Of a stretch of DNA of 64,000 bases, positions 54,028 to 61,753 are shown one piece after another. The notes under the pieces are model-generated. The model saw nothing but the letters and a program-made list of their open reading frames with translations. It did no database searches and had not been told where the DNA came from. The DNA is taken from positions 124,001 through 188,000 of the forward strand of contig JAEUKH010000034.1 of NCBI GenBank assembly GCA_016792845.1. Reading direction: 5' to 3'. Every line of letters begins with the position of its first letter. The stretch's first letter is position 1. Origin of the DNA: Myxococcales bacterium. GTDB lineage: Bacteria > Myxococcota_A > Polyangia > Polyangiales > Ga0077539. The translations under genes were made by a program, and so were the position numbers.

Positions 54028-55974
54028 ATGGGCGTTGTAACTGTTCGATTGGCCGAACGGTTGGCCGAGACGGGGCGCGAGGGTGTTTCGCCGTCCGTAC
54101 GGTCAAGGCAATGGGAGTGTCTGGAGGATCTCCCGTTTCCGGCTGCGGGGGTTGACGCCGAGGGGGTTGTCCGGGCCTGCAACGCGGCGTGGCTTGAGGT
54201 GACGCCGTTGGTGGGCGGTGGGGTCGGGCACCGTCTGGTCACCCTCGGGCGGAGCCTCACGGGGGGCGATGTCGGGGTGTCACGGAGCCTGGCCGAGGGT
54301 CTCCGTTCGGTGCTGTCGGGCGAGACCCGGGTGAGCGAGGTCGAGTTCGCCGAGCCCGGGGGCGAAGAGCGCTGGGCTTCGTTGGTGCTGTCGGCGGCGA
54401 GCCGCGGGGCTTCGTCGGCGGTGTTGGTGCAGCGCCTCGACGTGACCGAGCGCCGTCGTAGCGCCCGGATGCGCAGCCTGCTCCAGTGCTTCGCGGGGCT
54501 CGCCGAGGTTGAGCGCAGCCGCGATGACTTTCGCGCCCGCTCGCTCGGCGCGGTGTGCGACCTCCTCGGCTGGCCCCTCGTCGCGCTGTGGACGTACGAA
54601 GCCTCGACCGAGCAGCTCCGCTGCGATGGTGTGCTCCCGAGCCGGGGCGGCTCGCGCGGGTGGAGCACGCTGCGGGCGCAAGAGAGCATCGCCCTGCGCG
54701 CGTGGCGCGAGCGTCGGCCGTGTTGGGGCGGCTCGATGATGCGCGACGACCTTCGGGTCGCGCGGGTGGCCTTGCAGGCGACCTCGGTGGGCCTCGATGA
54801 GACCCTGGCGCTGCCGATCGGTCGAGGGGGGCGCCTTGAGGGGGTGGCGGTGTTCTACGTTCCGCGCGGGCCGAGGCTCGACGACGGGTTTGTGACGGCG
54901 CTGGCGCGGGCGCTCGGCGGCGGCACGGCGCGGGTCGACGGCGCGGTGGCACTCGCCCACGCCCAACACGAATCGCTCGACGACGCGGGGGGCGAGATCG
55001 AGCCCAAGGTGCTGCGTCGCTCGCTGCACGACCAGCAGGTCAAGCTCGCGGCCGAGTCGATGGCCCCTTTGGTGGTGCGCGGCGAGGCCGGGGTCGGCAA
55101 GCTGCACCTCGTGCGCGAGATCCACGCGAGCAGCGGGCGCGCCGCCGGGGCCTGCGTGGTGGTCGACTGCGCCGCGCTCTCGCAGCGCGACCTCGAGACC
55201 GAGCTCTTCGGCGTCGAGGCTTCGGGGCCCACGGGGCGCGCGCAACGCGGCCTCTTCGAGAGCGCAAACGGGGGCACCCTGATCTTCGACGAGGTCTCGA
55301 CGCTCGATCTTGACGCTCAGTCAAAAATCGCGCGGGTGCTCGAGACGCGCAGCTTTCGTCGAAAGAATGGCAGCCGCGATGTGAAGTTTGACGCGCGGGT
55401 GGTGGCGACCACGCGGCAAGACCTCGGGGCCCTCGTGGTCGGGGGGCGCTTTCGCGAAGACCTCTACTACCGCTTGCATGTGATGGCGCTCGAAGTGCTG
55501 CCCTTGCGGGCGCGCGCCGAAGAGCTCGCGGGGCTCGTCGATGGGCTCTTGGGGCTCCTCGCGCGGCAGTATGAGCGCGGCGCCCCGAAGCTCGCGCCGG
55601 GCGCGCTCGAGCTCCTCGCGCAGCACGGGTGGCCGGGCAACGTACGCGAGCTCCGCAACGTGCTTGAGCGCGCGTGGCTTGGGGTGGGCGACGAGATCGG
55701 CCCGATGGCGGTGCGCGCGGCCTTGGGGCAACCCGTGATGCCGCGCCCGACGGCGAAGGCGAGCGCGGCCCCGGCGGCTCCCGCGGCGGCGACCCCTGAG
55801 GTGTCATCGACCAGCATCCGCGATCAAGAGCGCCAGTGGATCATCACCTGCCTTGAGCAGACCCACTACAACATCCGTCAGACGGCGGCGCGGCTCGGCA
55901 TCTCGCGCTCGACGCTCTACCAGCGGGTGCGGAGCTACGGCATCAACATCGACGACGCGCGCGGCAACGGCTGA
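54028..55974 (+). CDS. Sigma-54-activator-like transcription regulator (PAS, GAF, AAA+, Fis HTH) lacking GAFTGA
   Basis: 648 residues from the ATG at 54028, with GGGAGGG 8 bases upstream. A PAS-like domain (about 30-140) ends in LVQRLDVTERR. A GAF-like domain (about 150-305) has LLGWPLVALWTYEAS. In the AAA+ domain Walker A is GEAGVGKL (about 352), Walker B is GGTLIFDEV, and the sensor parts and FREDLYYRL are present. A Fis-type HTH ends it (NIRQTAARLGISRSTLYQRVR, about 614-634). Between LFG and GLFE, where activators have GAFTGA, it reads VEASGPTGRAQR, so contact with sigma-54 is doubtful. A TyrR-like sigma-54-independent role is possible. A strong terminator follows. Confidence 0.9.
   Translation: MGVVTVRLAERLAETGREGVSPSVRSRQWECLEDLPFPAAGVDAEGVVRACNAAWLEVTPLVGGGVGHRLVTLGRSLTGGDVGVSRSLAEGLRSVLSGETRVSEVEFAEPGGEERWASLVLSAASRGASSAVLVQRLDVTERRRSARMRSLLQCFAGLAEVERSRDDFRARSLGAVCDLLGWPLVALWTYEASTEQLRCDGVLPSRGGSRGWSTLRAQESIALRAWRERRPCWGGSMMRDDLRVARVALQATSVGLDETLALPIGRGGRLEGVAVFYVPRGPRLDDGFVTALARALGGGTARVDGAVALAHAQHESLDDAGGEIEPKVLRRSLHDQQVKLAAESMAPLVVRGEAGVGKLHLVREIHASSGRAAGACVVVDCAALSQRDLETELFGVEASGPTGRAQRGLFESANGGTLIFDEVSTLDLDAQSKIARVLETRSFRRKNGSRDVKFDARVVATTRQDLGALVVGGRFREDLYYRLHVMALEVLPLRARAEELAGLVDGLLGLLARQYERGAPKLAPGALELLAQHGWPGNVRELRNVLERAWLGVGDEIGPMAVRAALGQPVMPRPTAKASAAPAAPAAATPEVSSTSIRDQERQWIITCLEQTHYNIRQTAARLGISRSTLYQRVRSYGINIDDARGNG
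54042..54059. promoter_or_regulatory. Operator-like site TGTTCG-ATTGGC-CGAACG
   Basis: Arms match except for the last base; 6-base spacer. It lies within codons 5-11 of the regulator gene. Confidence 0.35.
55310..55324. promoter_or_regulatory. TTGAC-GCTCA-GTCAA dispersed palindrome 12
   Basis: Both arms exact. Inside the AAA+ region of the regulator gene (codes LDAQSK). Confidence 0.75.
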
Positions 55975-55991
55975 GCCTCTGCGGCGCGACG

Positions 55992-56033
55992 ACGACCCGC
56001 TGGCCGCGATGGCGCAGCGGGTCGTTTTTGTTT
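55992..56033 (+). terminator. Rho-independent terminator of the regulator gene
   Basis: ACGACCCGCTG (55992-56002) pairs perfectly with CAGCGGGTCGT (56015-56025), an 11-bp stem with a 12-base loop, then TTTTGTTT (56026-56033). It starts 18 bases after the regulator's stop. This is the clearest terminator in the window. Confidence 0.88.
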
Positions 56034-56037
56034 GGGC

Positions 56038-57243
56038 TCAGACCGTGGCGGCGAGGTGGGCGACGAGTTGGGCGACGTCGTGGGCGGCGACGCCGCAGAG
56101 GGCGACCCTTACGGCCCCGGCTTGGGGCACGACGAAGACGCCGCGGGCCTTGAGCGCCTCGGCGGTGGCCTTGGCGTCGGGCACCAGCACGGTCACGAAG
56201 AAGCCGCCGTCGTAGGGCGGGTAGCGCAGCGCGGTGCCCTTGGCGGCGGCGTTGAAGGCCGCGACGCGGGCGTCGAGGAGGGCCCTCAGGCGCTCGCGCT
56301 CGGCGTCGACCCGGGCGCGCAAGGCGGGGTCGGTGAGGCAGCGGGCGATGGCGTGCTGGGCGGCGGCGTTGCAGTTGCTCCAGGTGCCGCGCGAAGCGAA
56401 CGAGAGGGCGCGCTCGATGGCGGTGCGCTGGGCCGCGTCGGCGGTGCAGGCGACGAGGGCGCCGACCCGGGCGCCGTAGAGCGAGAAGGCCTTGCTGCCG
56501 CTCCAGGCGAAGAGCACGGCGGCGTGCGCGGCGAGGGGTTCGAGGTGCTTCAGAAAAGACCGCTGGTCGCGGCCGTAGGCGAGGTAAGCCACGTCGGCGA
56601 GCACCGCCGTGGGGACGCGCTTTGACACCGCGACGAGGGCGGCCGTGACGGCGGTCCATTCGTCGGGGGTCATCGAGTAGCCGGTGGGGTTGTGGCAAGG
56701 GTCGTTGAGGAAGACCAGCACGCGCCCCTGGGCGTCGGCGAGGGCCTCGACGGCGCGCGCGAAGCCCGCGGTGTCGAAGCGCATCGCGCCATCGAACATC
56801 GGGAAGGTGACCAGCCGGCGCGCGTTCTCTTCGGCGAGGGTCGCGTACGGGCCCCAGTAGAAGCTGCTGGTGAGCACCGCCTGGTCGTGATCGAGGAAGG
56901 TCGAGAGCGCGTGCCGGAGCGCGCCCGTGCCGCCCGGCGTCGACACCGCCACGGCCTGGGCCGCGAGGGGCGAGGTGCCGAGCAAATCGGCGATCACGGC
57001 TTTGTGAAAATCAGCCACGCCCGCGATGGGCGCGTAGCCCGCCGTGGCCGCCGCGGAGACGCCGTGCAAGGTCTCAAGCACCGTCGGGAGCACCGCCAGC
57101 GCGCCGTCGTCTTCGAGGAGGGCGCCCACCGTGGCGTTGATCACCGCCTGGCCCGACGCCTTGCGCTGGTTGGCCTCGCGGTTCAGCGCAAAAATAGGGT
57201 CGTCGCCGGGGCGTGTTGCGTTTCGAAGGGGTAGAAGATCCAT
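56038..57243 (-). CDS. Class I aminotransferase (aspartate/aromatic type)
   Basis: 401 residues from the ATG at 57243; more upstream sequence is open but does not fit the family. The PLP lysine lies in AWSGSKAFSLYGARVGA (about residue 251), the I-alpha pattern SxSKxxxxYGxRVG. The Asn-binding segment is NDPCHNPTGYSMT, and GGTGALRHAL precedes it. It transfers an amino group between an amino acid and 2-oxoglutarate; close relatives act on aspartate or aromatic amino acids. It is divergent from a small basic protein and 486 bases from a PLP decarboxylase start, which may act on related substrates. Confidence 0.9.
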   Translation of the reverse strand: MDLLPLRNATRPGDDPIFALNREANQRKASGQAVINATVGALLEDDGALAVLPTVLETLHGVSAAATAGYAPIAGVADFHKAVIADLLGTSPLAAQAVAVSTPGGTGALRHALSTFLDHDQAVLTSSFYWGPYATLAEENARRLVTFPMFDGAMRFDTAGFARAVEALADAQGRVLVFLNDPCHNPTGYSMTPDEWTAVTAALVAVSKRVPTAVLADVAYLAYGRDQRSFLKHLEPLAAHAAVLFAWSGSKAFSLYGARVGALVACTADAAQRTAIERALSFASRGTWSNCNAAAQHAIARCLTDPALRARVDAERERLRALLDARVAAFNAAAKGTALRYPPYDGGFFVTVLVPDAKATAEALKARGVFVVPQAGAVRVALCGVAAHDVAQLVAHLAATV

Positions 57244-57368
57244 CGTGGTCTCAGAATAATGAGGGGGAGCGGGGCTTGCGCGGCTCGTAAAAGCCGTGGT
57301 ATGGGCAGCGCCCCTTTGGCGGGAACGGTCCCGTCTCTGGCACCCACCATAGACGTAGAGCACGCACG
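57244..57368. promoter_or_regulatory. Divergent intergenic region with two inverted repeats
   Basis: 125 bases between the aminotransferase and small basic protein starts. It holds CGGCT-CGTAAA-AGCCG (57279-57294) and CGGGA-ACGG-TCCCG (57320-57333). It must contain promoters for both genes; I cannot place them securely. Confidence 0.35.
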
Positions 57369-57719
57369 ATGTCGACGCAGACTCCCCTCATGCAGGCCAA
57401 GAGCCTCGCTGGTTCGAAGAAAGACCTCGTTGAAAAGGTCAAGGCCCTCGCCACTGAGGCATACTGGGTCGACCGCACGGGCGAACGCGGCCTCGCCGGC
57501 CTCTCGAACGCGAAGCTCCTCCGGCTTCACACGGTCCTCACCACGGTGGCCAAGCGCTTCGCCTCGCGCGCCGCGCTGATCGAAGCCGTCGCGACGGCCC
57601 AGGGCCACGGCAAAGACGGCGACTACAAGAAGTCGCTCGAGAAGCACCCGCTCCCCCGCCTGTGGGATGCCCTTCAGAGCGCCGAGCGTCGCGCCAAGAA
57701 GGCCAAGAAGGCTTCTTGA
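57369..57719 (+). CDS. Small basic helical protein of unknown function
   Basis: 116 residues. Rich in Lys, Ala and Leu: AKSLAGSKKDLVEKVKALATEAYWVDRTGERGLAGLSNAKLLRLHTVL forms helices with a Trp-containing turn, and the tail is ERRAKKAKKAS. The Lys/Ala-rich tail recalls histone-like tails. Family not recognised; nucleic-acid binding is only a guess from charge. It lies 10 bases before the PLP decarboxylase. Confidence 0.7.
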   Translation: MSTQTPLMQAKSLAGSKKDLVEKVKALATEAYWVDRTGERGLAGLSNAKLLRLHTVLTTVAKRFASRAALIEAVATAQGHGKDGDYKKSLEKHPLPRLWDALQSAERRAKKAKKAS

Positions 57720-57729
57720 TCGGTCGCCC

Positions 57730-59115
57730 GTGACCGACACCCGCACACGCCCTGCCACCCCGCAGGGCGTTGCCGTTTGGGCGCCCGGCTTCGGCGCCGG
57801 CGCGCACCCCGGCCGGGCCCGCGAGGCGCTCAAGGGTTTCGACTTTCGACACCCTGTCAAACTTTCAACGCTGTTCGAGTTTTGCGACGCGGTGCTGCCG
57901 CGCGGCGCCCTGAACGCGCGCGACCCACGGCACCTCGGGCTGCTCGACGCGGGGCTCCACCCTGCGGCCGAGGCGATGGTGACCCGCTACGCCGGCCTCG
58001 ACCCGCAGCTCGCGGTCTGGGGCGCGGCGCCGTACCCCGTCGAGCTAGAGCAGCACGCCCTCTTCGCCTTGGCGAAGGCGCTCGGGTACACGCCGCCTGG
58101 GCTCCACGCGCAGTTTACGAGCGGCGGGTCTGAGTCGAACCTCCTGGCCACGGCCCTCGCCTTGGCCGCGCACGAGCCCGGGTGGTGCGAGCGGGGCCTC
58201 GCGGGCGCGCGGCCCACGGTGTACGCGAGCGAAGAGGCGCACGCGACCCTCGACCGCGCCGCGATGCTCTCGGGGCTCGGCCGCCGCGGGCTCGTGCGGG
58301 TGCGCTGCGACGCCGGGTGGCGCGTCAACGTCACGGCGCTGCGGCGGCAGATCTACGAAGACATCGCCCGGGGGCGCAGCCCGGCGATGATCGTGGGCAC
58401 CGCGGGGGCCACCTCGTCGGGGGCCATTGACACACTGTCAAAGCTCGCGGCGCTGTGCGCGTCGCTGCGGGGCGAGGGGCATCGGGTGTGGTTCCACGTT
58501 GATGCGGCGTGGGGCGCGCTGGCGGGCTTGTCGCCGCACACGGCCGGGGCGCTCGCGGGGATCGCCGAGGCTGACTCGATCACCTGGTGCGCGCACAAGA
58601 CCTTGGGCGCCCCGGTGGGCACTGCGATGTTCTTCTCTCGCCACCGCGCGCTGGTGCGCGAGGTGTTTCGCGCCGACGCGTCGTACATGCCCGGGGTGGG
58701 CAGCGACGACCGGGTGCAGCCCTTCCGTGAGGGGCTCCAGTGGTCGCGCCGCGCCATCGGCCTGCCGGTCTTCGCGGTGCTCGCCGCCGAGGGCCTCGAC
58801 GGCCTCGCGGCTCGGGTCGACACCCTCACGGCCCGCGCCCGCTTCCTCGCCGCGCAGCTCGCCGCCCGGGGGTGGAGCGTCGTCAATGACACCCCGCTCC
58901 CGCTGGTGTGTGTGACGCACCCGCGCATCCGACGGGGGCAGGTCGCGCCCGGCCACGTCGCGTTGACGCTCCGTCAACAAGACGTCGCGTGGGTGAGCGA
59001 GACGCGGCTCGCGGGTCGCCTCCCGGTGCTGCGGCTCTGCGTGCTTCACCCTGAAATTTCAGAGTCAACGCTGCTGCGCGTGGTCGACGCGATGTGCGCC
59101 GCGGTCGACCCGTAA
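57730..59115 (+). CDS. PLP-dependent group II decarboxylase-like enzyme
   Basis: 461 residues from the GTG at 57730; an ATG at 57667 would overlap the previous gene by 53 bases. Family landmarks are QFTSGGSESNLLA, IVGTAGATSSGAID, FHVDAAWGALA (about 255-265, Asp binding the PLP ring nitrogen) and TWCAHKTLGAP (PLP lysine about 289). The group includes aromatic-amino-acid, glutamate, histidine and diaminobutyrate decarboxylases; the substrate is not clear. Carries two exact palindromes and one single-mismatch copy. Confidence 0.88.
   Translation: MTDTRTRPATPQGVAVWAPGFGAGAHPGRAREALKGFDFRHPVKLSTLFEFCDAVLPRGALNARDPRHLGLLDAGLHPAAEAMVTRYAGLDPQLAVWGAAPYPVELEQHALFALAKALGYTPPGLHAQFTSGGSESNLLATALALAAHEPGWCERGLAGARPTVYASEEAHATLDRAAMLSGLGRRGLVRVRCDAGWRVNVTALRRQIYEDIARGRSPAMIVGTAGATSSGAIDTLSKLAALCASLRGEGHRVWFHVDAAWGALAGLSPHTAGALAGIAEADSITWCAHKTLGAPVGTAMFFSRHRALVREVFRADASYMPGVGSDDRVQPFREGLQWSRRAIGLPVFAVLAAEGLDGLAARVDTLTARARFLAAQLAARGWSVVNDTPLPLVCVTHPRIRRGQVAPGHVALTLRQQDVAWVSETRLAGRLPVLRLCVLHPEISESTLLRVVDAMCAAVDP
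57846..57860. promoter_or_regulatory. TCGAC-ACCCT-GTCAA, one-mismatch copy
   Basis: One mismatch at arm position 2. Inside the 5' part of the decarboxylase gene. Confidence 0.4.
58427..58441. promoter_or_regulatory. TTGAC-ACACT-GTCAA dispersed palindrome 13
   Basis: Both arms exact. Inside the decarboxylase gene (codes IDTLSK). Confidence 0.75.
58963..58977. promoter_or_regulatory. TTGAC-GCTCC-GTCAA dispersed palindrome 14
   Basis: Both arms exact. Near the 3' end of the decarboxylase gene (codes LTLRQQ). Confidence 0.75.
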
Positions 59116-59118
59116 CTC

Positions 59119-59133
59119 CTGACAGTCAGTCAA
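59119..59133. promoter_or_regulatory. CTGAC-AGTCA-GTCAA, one-mismatch copy
   Basis: One mismatch at arm position 1. In the 34-base gap between the decarboxylase and yaeQ; the bases after it (GAAAGAG) may be the yaeQ ribosome site. Confidence 0.45.
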
Positions 59134-59149
59134 GAAAGAGACATTTCGC

Positions 59150-59695
59150 ATGGCCCTCACGGCGACGCTTCGACGCTTCGAGATCACCCTCTCAGACACC
59201 GACCGCGGCGTGTACGAGACCCTCGATTGGCGGGTCGCTCAGCACCCCTCTGAGACGCTGCGGTACCTCGTGGCGCGGGTGATCGCGCGGGCCCTCGAAC
59301 ACGCCGAAGGGCTTGAGTTTACGCAAGGTCTGGCGAGCGACGAGGAGCCCGCCCTCTGGCAGAAGAACCTCCGCGGCGAGCTCGAAGCCTGGGTCGAGGT
59401 GGGGAGCCCCTCGCCCGAGCGCATCCACCGCGCGAGCAAATCGGTGCCCCGGGTGGTGATCTACGCCTGGAGCCGCCCCGACGAGCTGGCCCGGGCGATG
59501 CGCGGGTTCAACAACGGCAAGGGCGTGCACCGGTGTGACGCGCTCACCCTGATCGCGCTGCCGCAGGCCTTTCTTGACGAGGTGTCAAACACCGTCGACC
59601 GTCAGAACCGTTGGGAGCTTTCGGTGAGCGGCGGCGGGCTCTATCTCACCGTCGGCGGCAAGCTCTACGAGGGCAGCGCCGAGCGGGTGTCGTAG
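59150..59695 (+). CDS. yaeQ: YaeQ family protein
   Basis: 181 residues, full family length. The N-terminus MALTATLRRFEITLSDTDRGVYETLDWRVAQHPSET, then GLEFTQGLASDEEPALWQKNLRGELEAWVEVG, follows E. coli YaeQ closely. The family has a PD-(D/E)xK nuclease-like fold but no proven activity, and was once proposed as a suppressor of RfaH loss. Cytosolic. It follows the decarboxylase after 34 bases. Confidence 0.93.
   Translation: MALTATLRRFEITLSDTDRGVYETLDWRVAQHPSETLRYLVARVIARALEHAEGLEFTQGLASDEEPALWQKNLRGELEAWVEVGSPSPERIHRASKSVPRVVIYAWSRPDELARAMRGFNNGKGVHRCDALTLIALPQAFLDEVSNTVDRQNRWELSVSGGGLYLTVGGKLYEGSAERVS
59574..59588. promoter_or_regulatory. TTGAC-GAGGT-GTCAA dispersed palindrome 15
   Basis: Both arms exact. 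Inside yaeQ (codes LDEVSN). Confidence 0.75.
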
Positions 59696-59704
59696 CGGGC
59701 GGCG

Positions 59705-61753
59705 CTACCGGGTGGTGACCCGGGTCGAGGCGTTGCCGAGGTTGCCGGCCTCGTCGTAGGCCCGCACCGCGACGGTGTGGGGCCCGGGGGTGAGGCCGCT
59801 GAGGGTGACGCTGAAGGCCTCGCTGCGCTGGTCGAGCACGCCGTCGCGGGCGCGGAGGGGGCGCCACTCGGCGCCGTCGAGGCTCCATTCGAGCCGGGTG
59901 ACCGAGCTTGACGCGTCTTCGACGGTGCCCGTCACGCTGGCCCCGCTGCCGGCGAGGGTGACCGTCGGGGGGGTGTTGTCGACCAGCACGGGCTCGCTCT
60001 CGCGGCGGTCGCGTTGCGCCGTGTCTTCGTAGTTTGACGCCTCGTCAGAGGCCTCGACCTCGACCCGGTACCAGCCCTCGGGCACGCCGTCGGTGGGCCA
60101 GTCGAAGCTCGTGGTCGAGAGCCAGTCTTGGTTGCGCAGGAGCGGGCGCCAGGCGCTCTCGGCGTCGGCGCGGTAGCGAAGGCGATACCGCAGGGCGTCG
60201 GCGTCGGGGTTCTCGACCTTCCACGCGAGGCGGAGGGTGGCGCTGCGGCTCTCGCCGGTCTTGGTCTCGGCCGCCGAGGCGCTCACCTCGGTGAGCACCG
60301 CCCGCTGGTTCTCAGGCAGGTAGAACACCGTCACCGCCCGGATCTGGCTGTCGGCGTCTCGCCCGAAGCGCGCCCTCACCTGCACGTAGCGCCCGCCCGG
60401 CGAGGTGATGGTGCCGCTCGCCGCGAGGGGGGCCCAGGGGCTCCAGGTGGCGTCGGGGGTGTCGCTGTTGCCCGACCTTGACTCCCAGTCAAGATTGCCG
60501 ACGCCGCGCCACCGCACGAGGCCCCAGCGCGCGACCACGCCGGCGTCGAGCGCCTTGCTGTACCACTGCGCGTCTTGCGGCGCGTTGCGCGACACGGTGT
60601 AAAACGCCCCTGAGTCGCTGGTGGCGAAGAGGGCGCCGCGGCCGGTGAGGGCCAGGGCCGAGACCGCGCTCTCGTCGACGTCGAAGGCCACGCGGGTGAG
60701 GCGATCTTCGCCGATGGCGACGACCCGGCCGCCCACCGCGAGGGCCGCGTACAGCTCTCGCTGGGCGGGGTCGAATTCGAGGGCCGTGATGTGCCCGTCG
60801 GGGTTGTAGTAGTACCGCTCGCTCAGCCCTGAGGCGCGGACGCGGTACACCGAGCCTTTGCCGGGCCGAGGGCGCCCTCCGCTGCTGCCGCCGGGGCTCG
60901 GGGCGCGACCCTGGGCCACGCTGCGACGCGGCGCCTCGGGGGGCTCGGTGAACTCGTTGCCCGCGACCCAAAGCTCGTCGCCCACCGCGACCAGCGCCTT
61001 CACCTCGTCGCCTGCGACGCGGGCGACCACCCGGGTGACGCCGTTGCGCACGCCGTACACCAGCGCGTGGCCGCCCCCCGCGCCCACGAAGACCTCGCCG
61101 CTCGGGCCCTGGGTCATCGCGTAGAGGTGCGGCTCTTCGGAGTCGAAGAGCACCGTGGCGTTGCTGCCCCGGGGCGCCCGCGGGTCGACGGCGAAGAGCT
61201 TGCCTTCGGGCCCCGTCGCGCAGAGCACCACCCGGCGCGCGCGGTCGTAATGGACCGCCCAGATGTGCTGAACCCCGGGCAGCTCGGCCACCACCTCGGC
61301 GCGCCCGGGGCGATTGTTTGACGGAGCGTCAAGACGGTACAGCTTGCCGTCAGGGAGCGAGCCCGCGTAGACGCGCCCGTCGTCGCCGCGGGTGAGCGAG
61401 GTGATCACCAGCGCGTCGGTCTCGGCGTAGCGGGTGGCCTGGCCGTTGGCGATGCGGTACACCGCGCCGTCGACGCCGGTGGCCGCCAGGGCCGTGCCGT
61501 CGCCCAAGTCGAGGAGCGCCCAGACCGAGCTCACGTTCTCGGCGGGGGCGACCCGGGTGAGGTCGCGCGAGAGCACCACGGTGCCGTCGCTGCGGACGGC
61601 GACGCGGTCGAGGGTGCCCGCTGAGAGTTCTGACACTGTGTCAAGACTGAAGCTGCGGGTGGTGACCCCTTCACCCTTTGAGGCCACCACCAGCACTGCC
61701 GTTGCGGTCATCGAGACCGCGGCCGAGACCGCCAAGCGTTGTCGCATGCTCAC
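59705..61753 (-). CDS. Exported beta-propeller protein with C-terminal beta-sandwich repeats
   Basis: 682 residues from a GTG at 61753 sharing GTGA with the upstream stop; an ATG two codons later is equally good. The N-terminus is one hydrophobic segment (LAVSAAVSMTATAVLVVAS), a signal or anchor. Residues about 30-400 show propeller blades (VWALLDLGDGTALAATGVDGAVYRI, ITSLTRGDDGRVYAGSLPDGKLYRL). A Ser/Gly/Pro loop occurs near 270-285. The end (about 480-682) is fibronectin/Big-like sandwiches (DNTPPTVTLAGSGASVTGTV, GPHTVAVRAYDEAGNLG). Coupled to the SpoIVB-type peptidase; probably a surface sensor or scaffold. Confidence 0.85.
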   Translation of the reverse strand: MSMRQRLAVSAAVSMTATAVLVVASKGEGVTTRSFSLDTVSELSAGTLDRVAVRSDGTVVLSRDLTRVAPAENVSSVWALLDLGDGTALAATGVDGAVYRIANGQATRYAETDALVITSLTRGDDGRVYAGSLPDGKLYRLDAPSNNRPGRAEVVAELPGVQHIWAVHYDRARRVVLCATGPEGKLFAVDPRAPRGSNATVLFDSEEPHLYAMTQGPSGEVFVGAGGGHALVYGVRNGVTRVVARVAGDEVKALVAVGDELWVAGNEFTEPPEAPRRSVAQGRAPSPGGSSGGRPRPGKGSVYRVRASGLSERYYYNPDGHITALEFDPAQRELYAALAVGGRVVAIGEDRLTRVAFDVDESAVSALALTGRGALFATSDSGAFYTVSRNAPQDAQWYSKALDAGVVARWGLVRWRGVGNLDWESRSGNSDTPDATWSPWAPLAASGTITSPGGRYVQVRARFGRDADSQIRAVTVFYLPENQRAVLTEVSASAAETKTGESRSATLRLAWKVENPDADALRYRLRYRADAESAWRPLLRNQDWLSTTSFDWPTDGVPEGWYRVEVEASDEASNYEDTAQRDRRESEPVLVDNTPPTVTLAGSGASVTGTVEDASSSVTRLEWSLDGAEWRPLRARDGVLDQRSEAFSVTLSGLTPGPHTVAVRAYDEAGNLGNASTRVTTR
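60034..60048. promoter_or_regulatory. TTGAC-GCCTC-GTCAG, one-mismatch copy
   Basis: One mismatch in the last base. Inside the beta-propeller gene. Confidence 0.4.
60478..60492. promoter_or_regulatory. TTGAC-TCCCA-GTCAA dispersed palindrome 16
   Basis: Both arms exact. Inside the beta-propeller gene (codes LDWESR). Confidence 0.75.
61318..61332. promoter_or_regulatory. TTGAC-GGAGC-GTCAA dispersed palindrome 17
   Basis: Both arms exact. Inside the beta-propeller gene (codes LDAPSN). Confidence 0.75.
61630..61644. promoter_or_regulatory. CTGAC-ACTGT-GTCAA, one-mismatch copy
   Basis: One mismatch at arm position 1. Near the 5' end of the beta-propeller gene. Confidence 0.45.
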
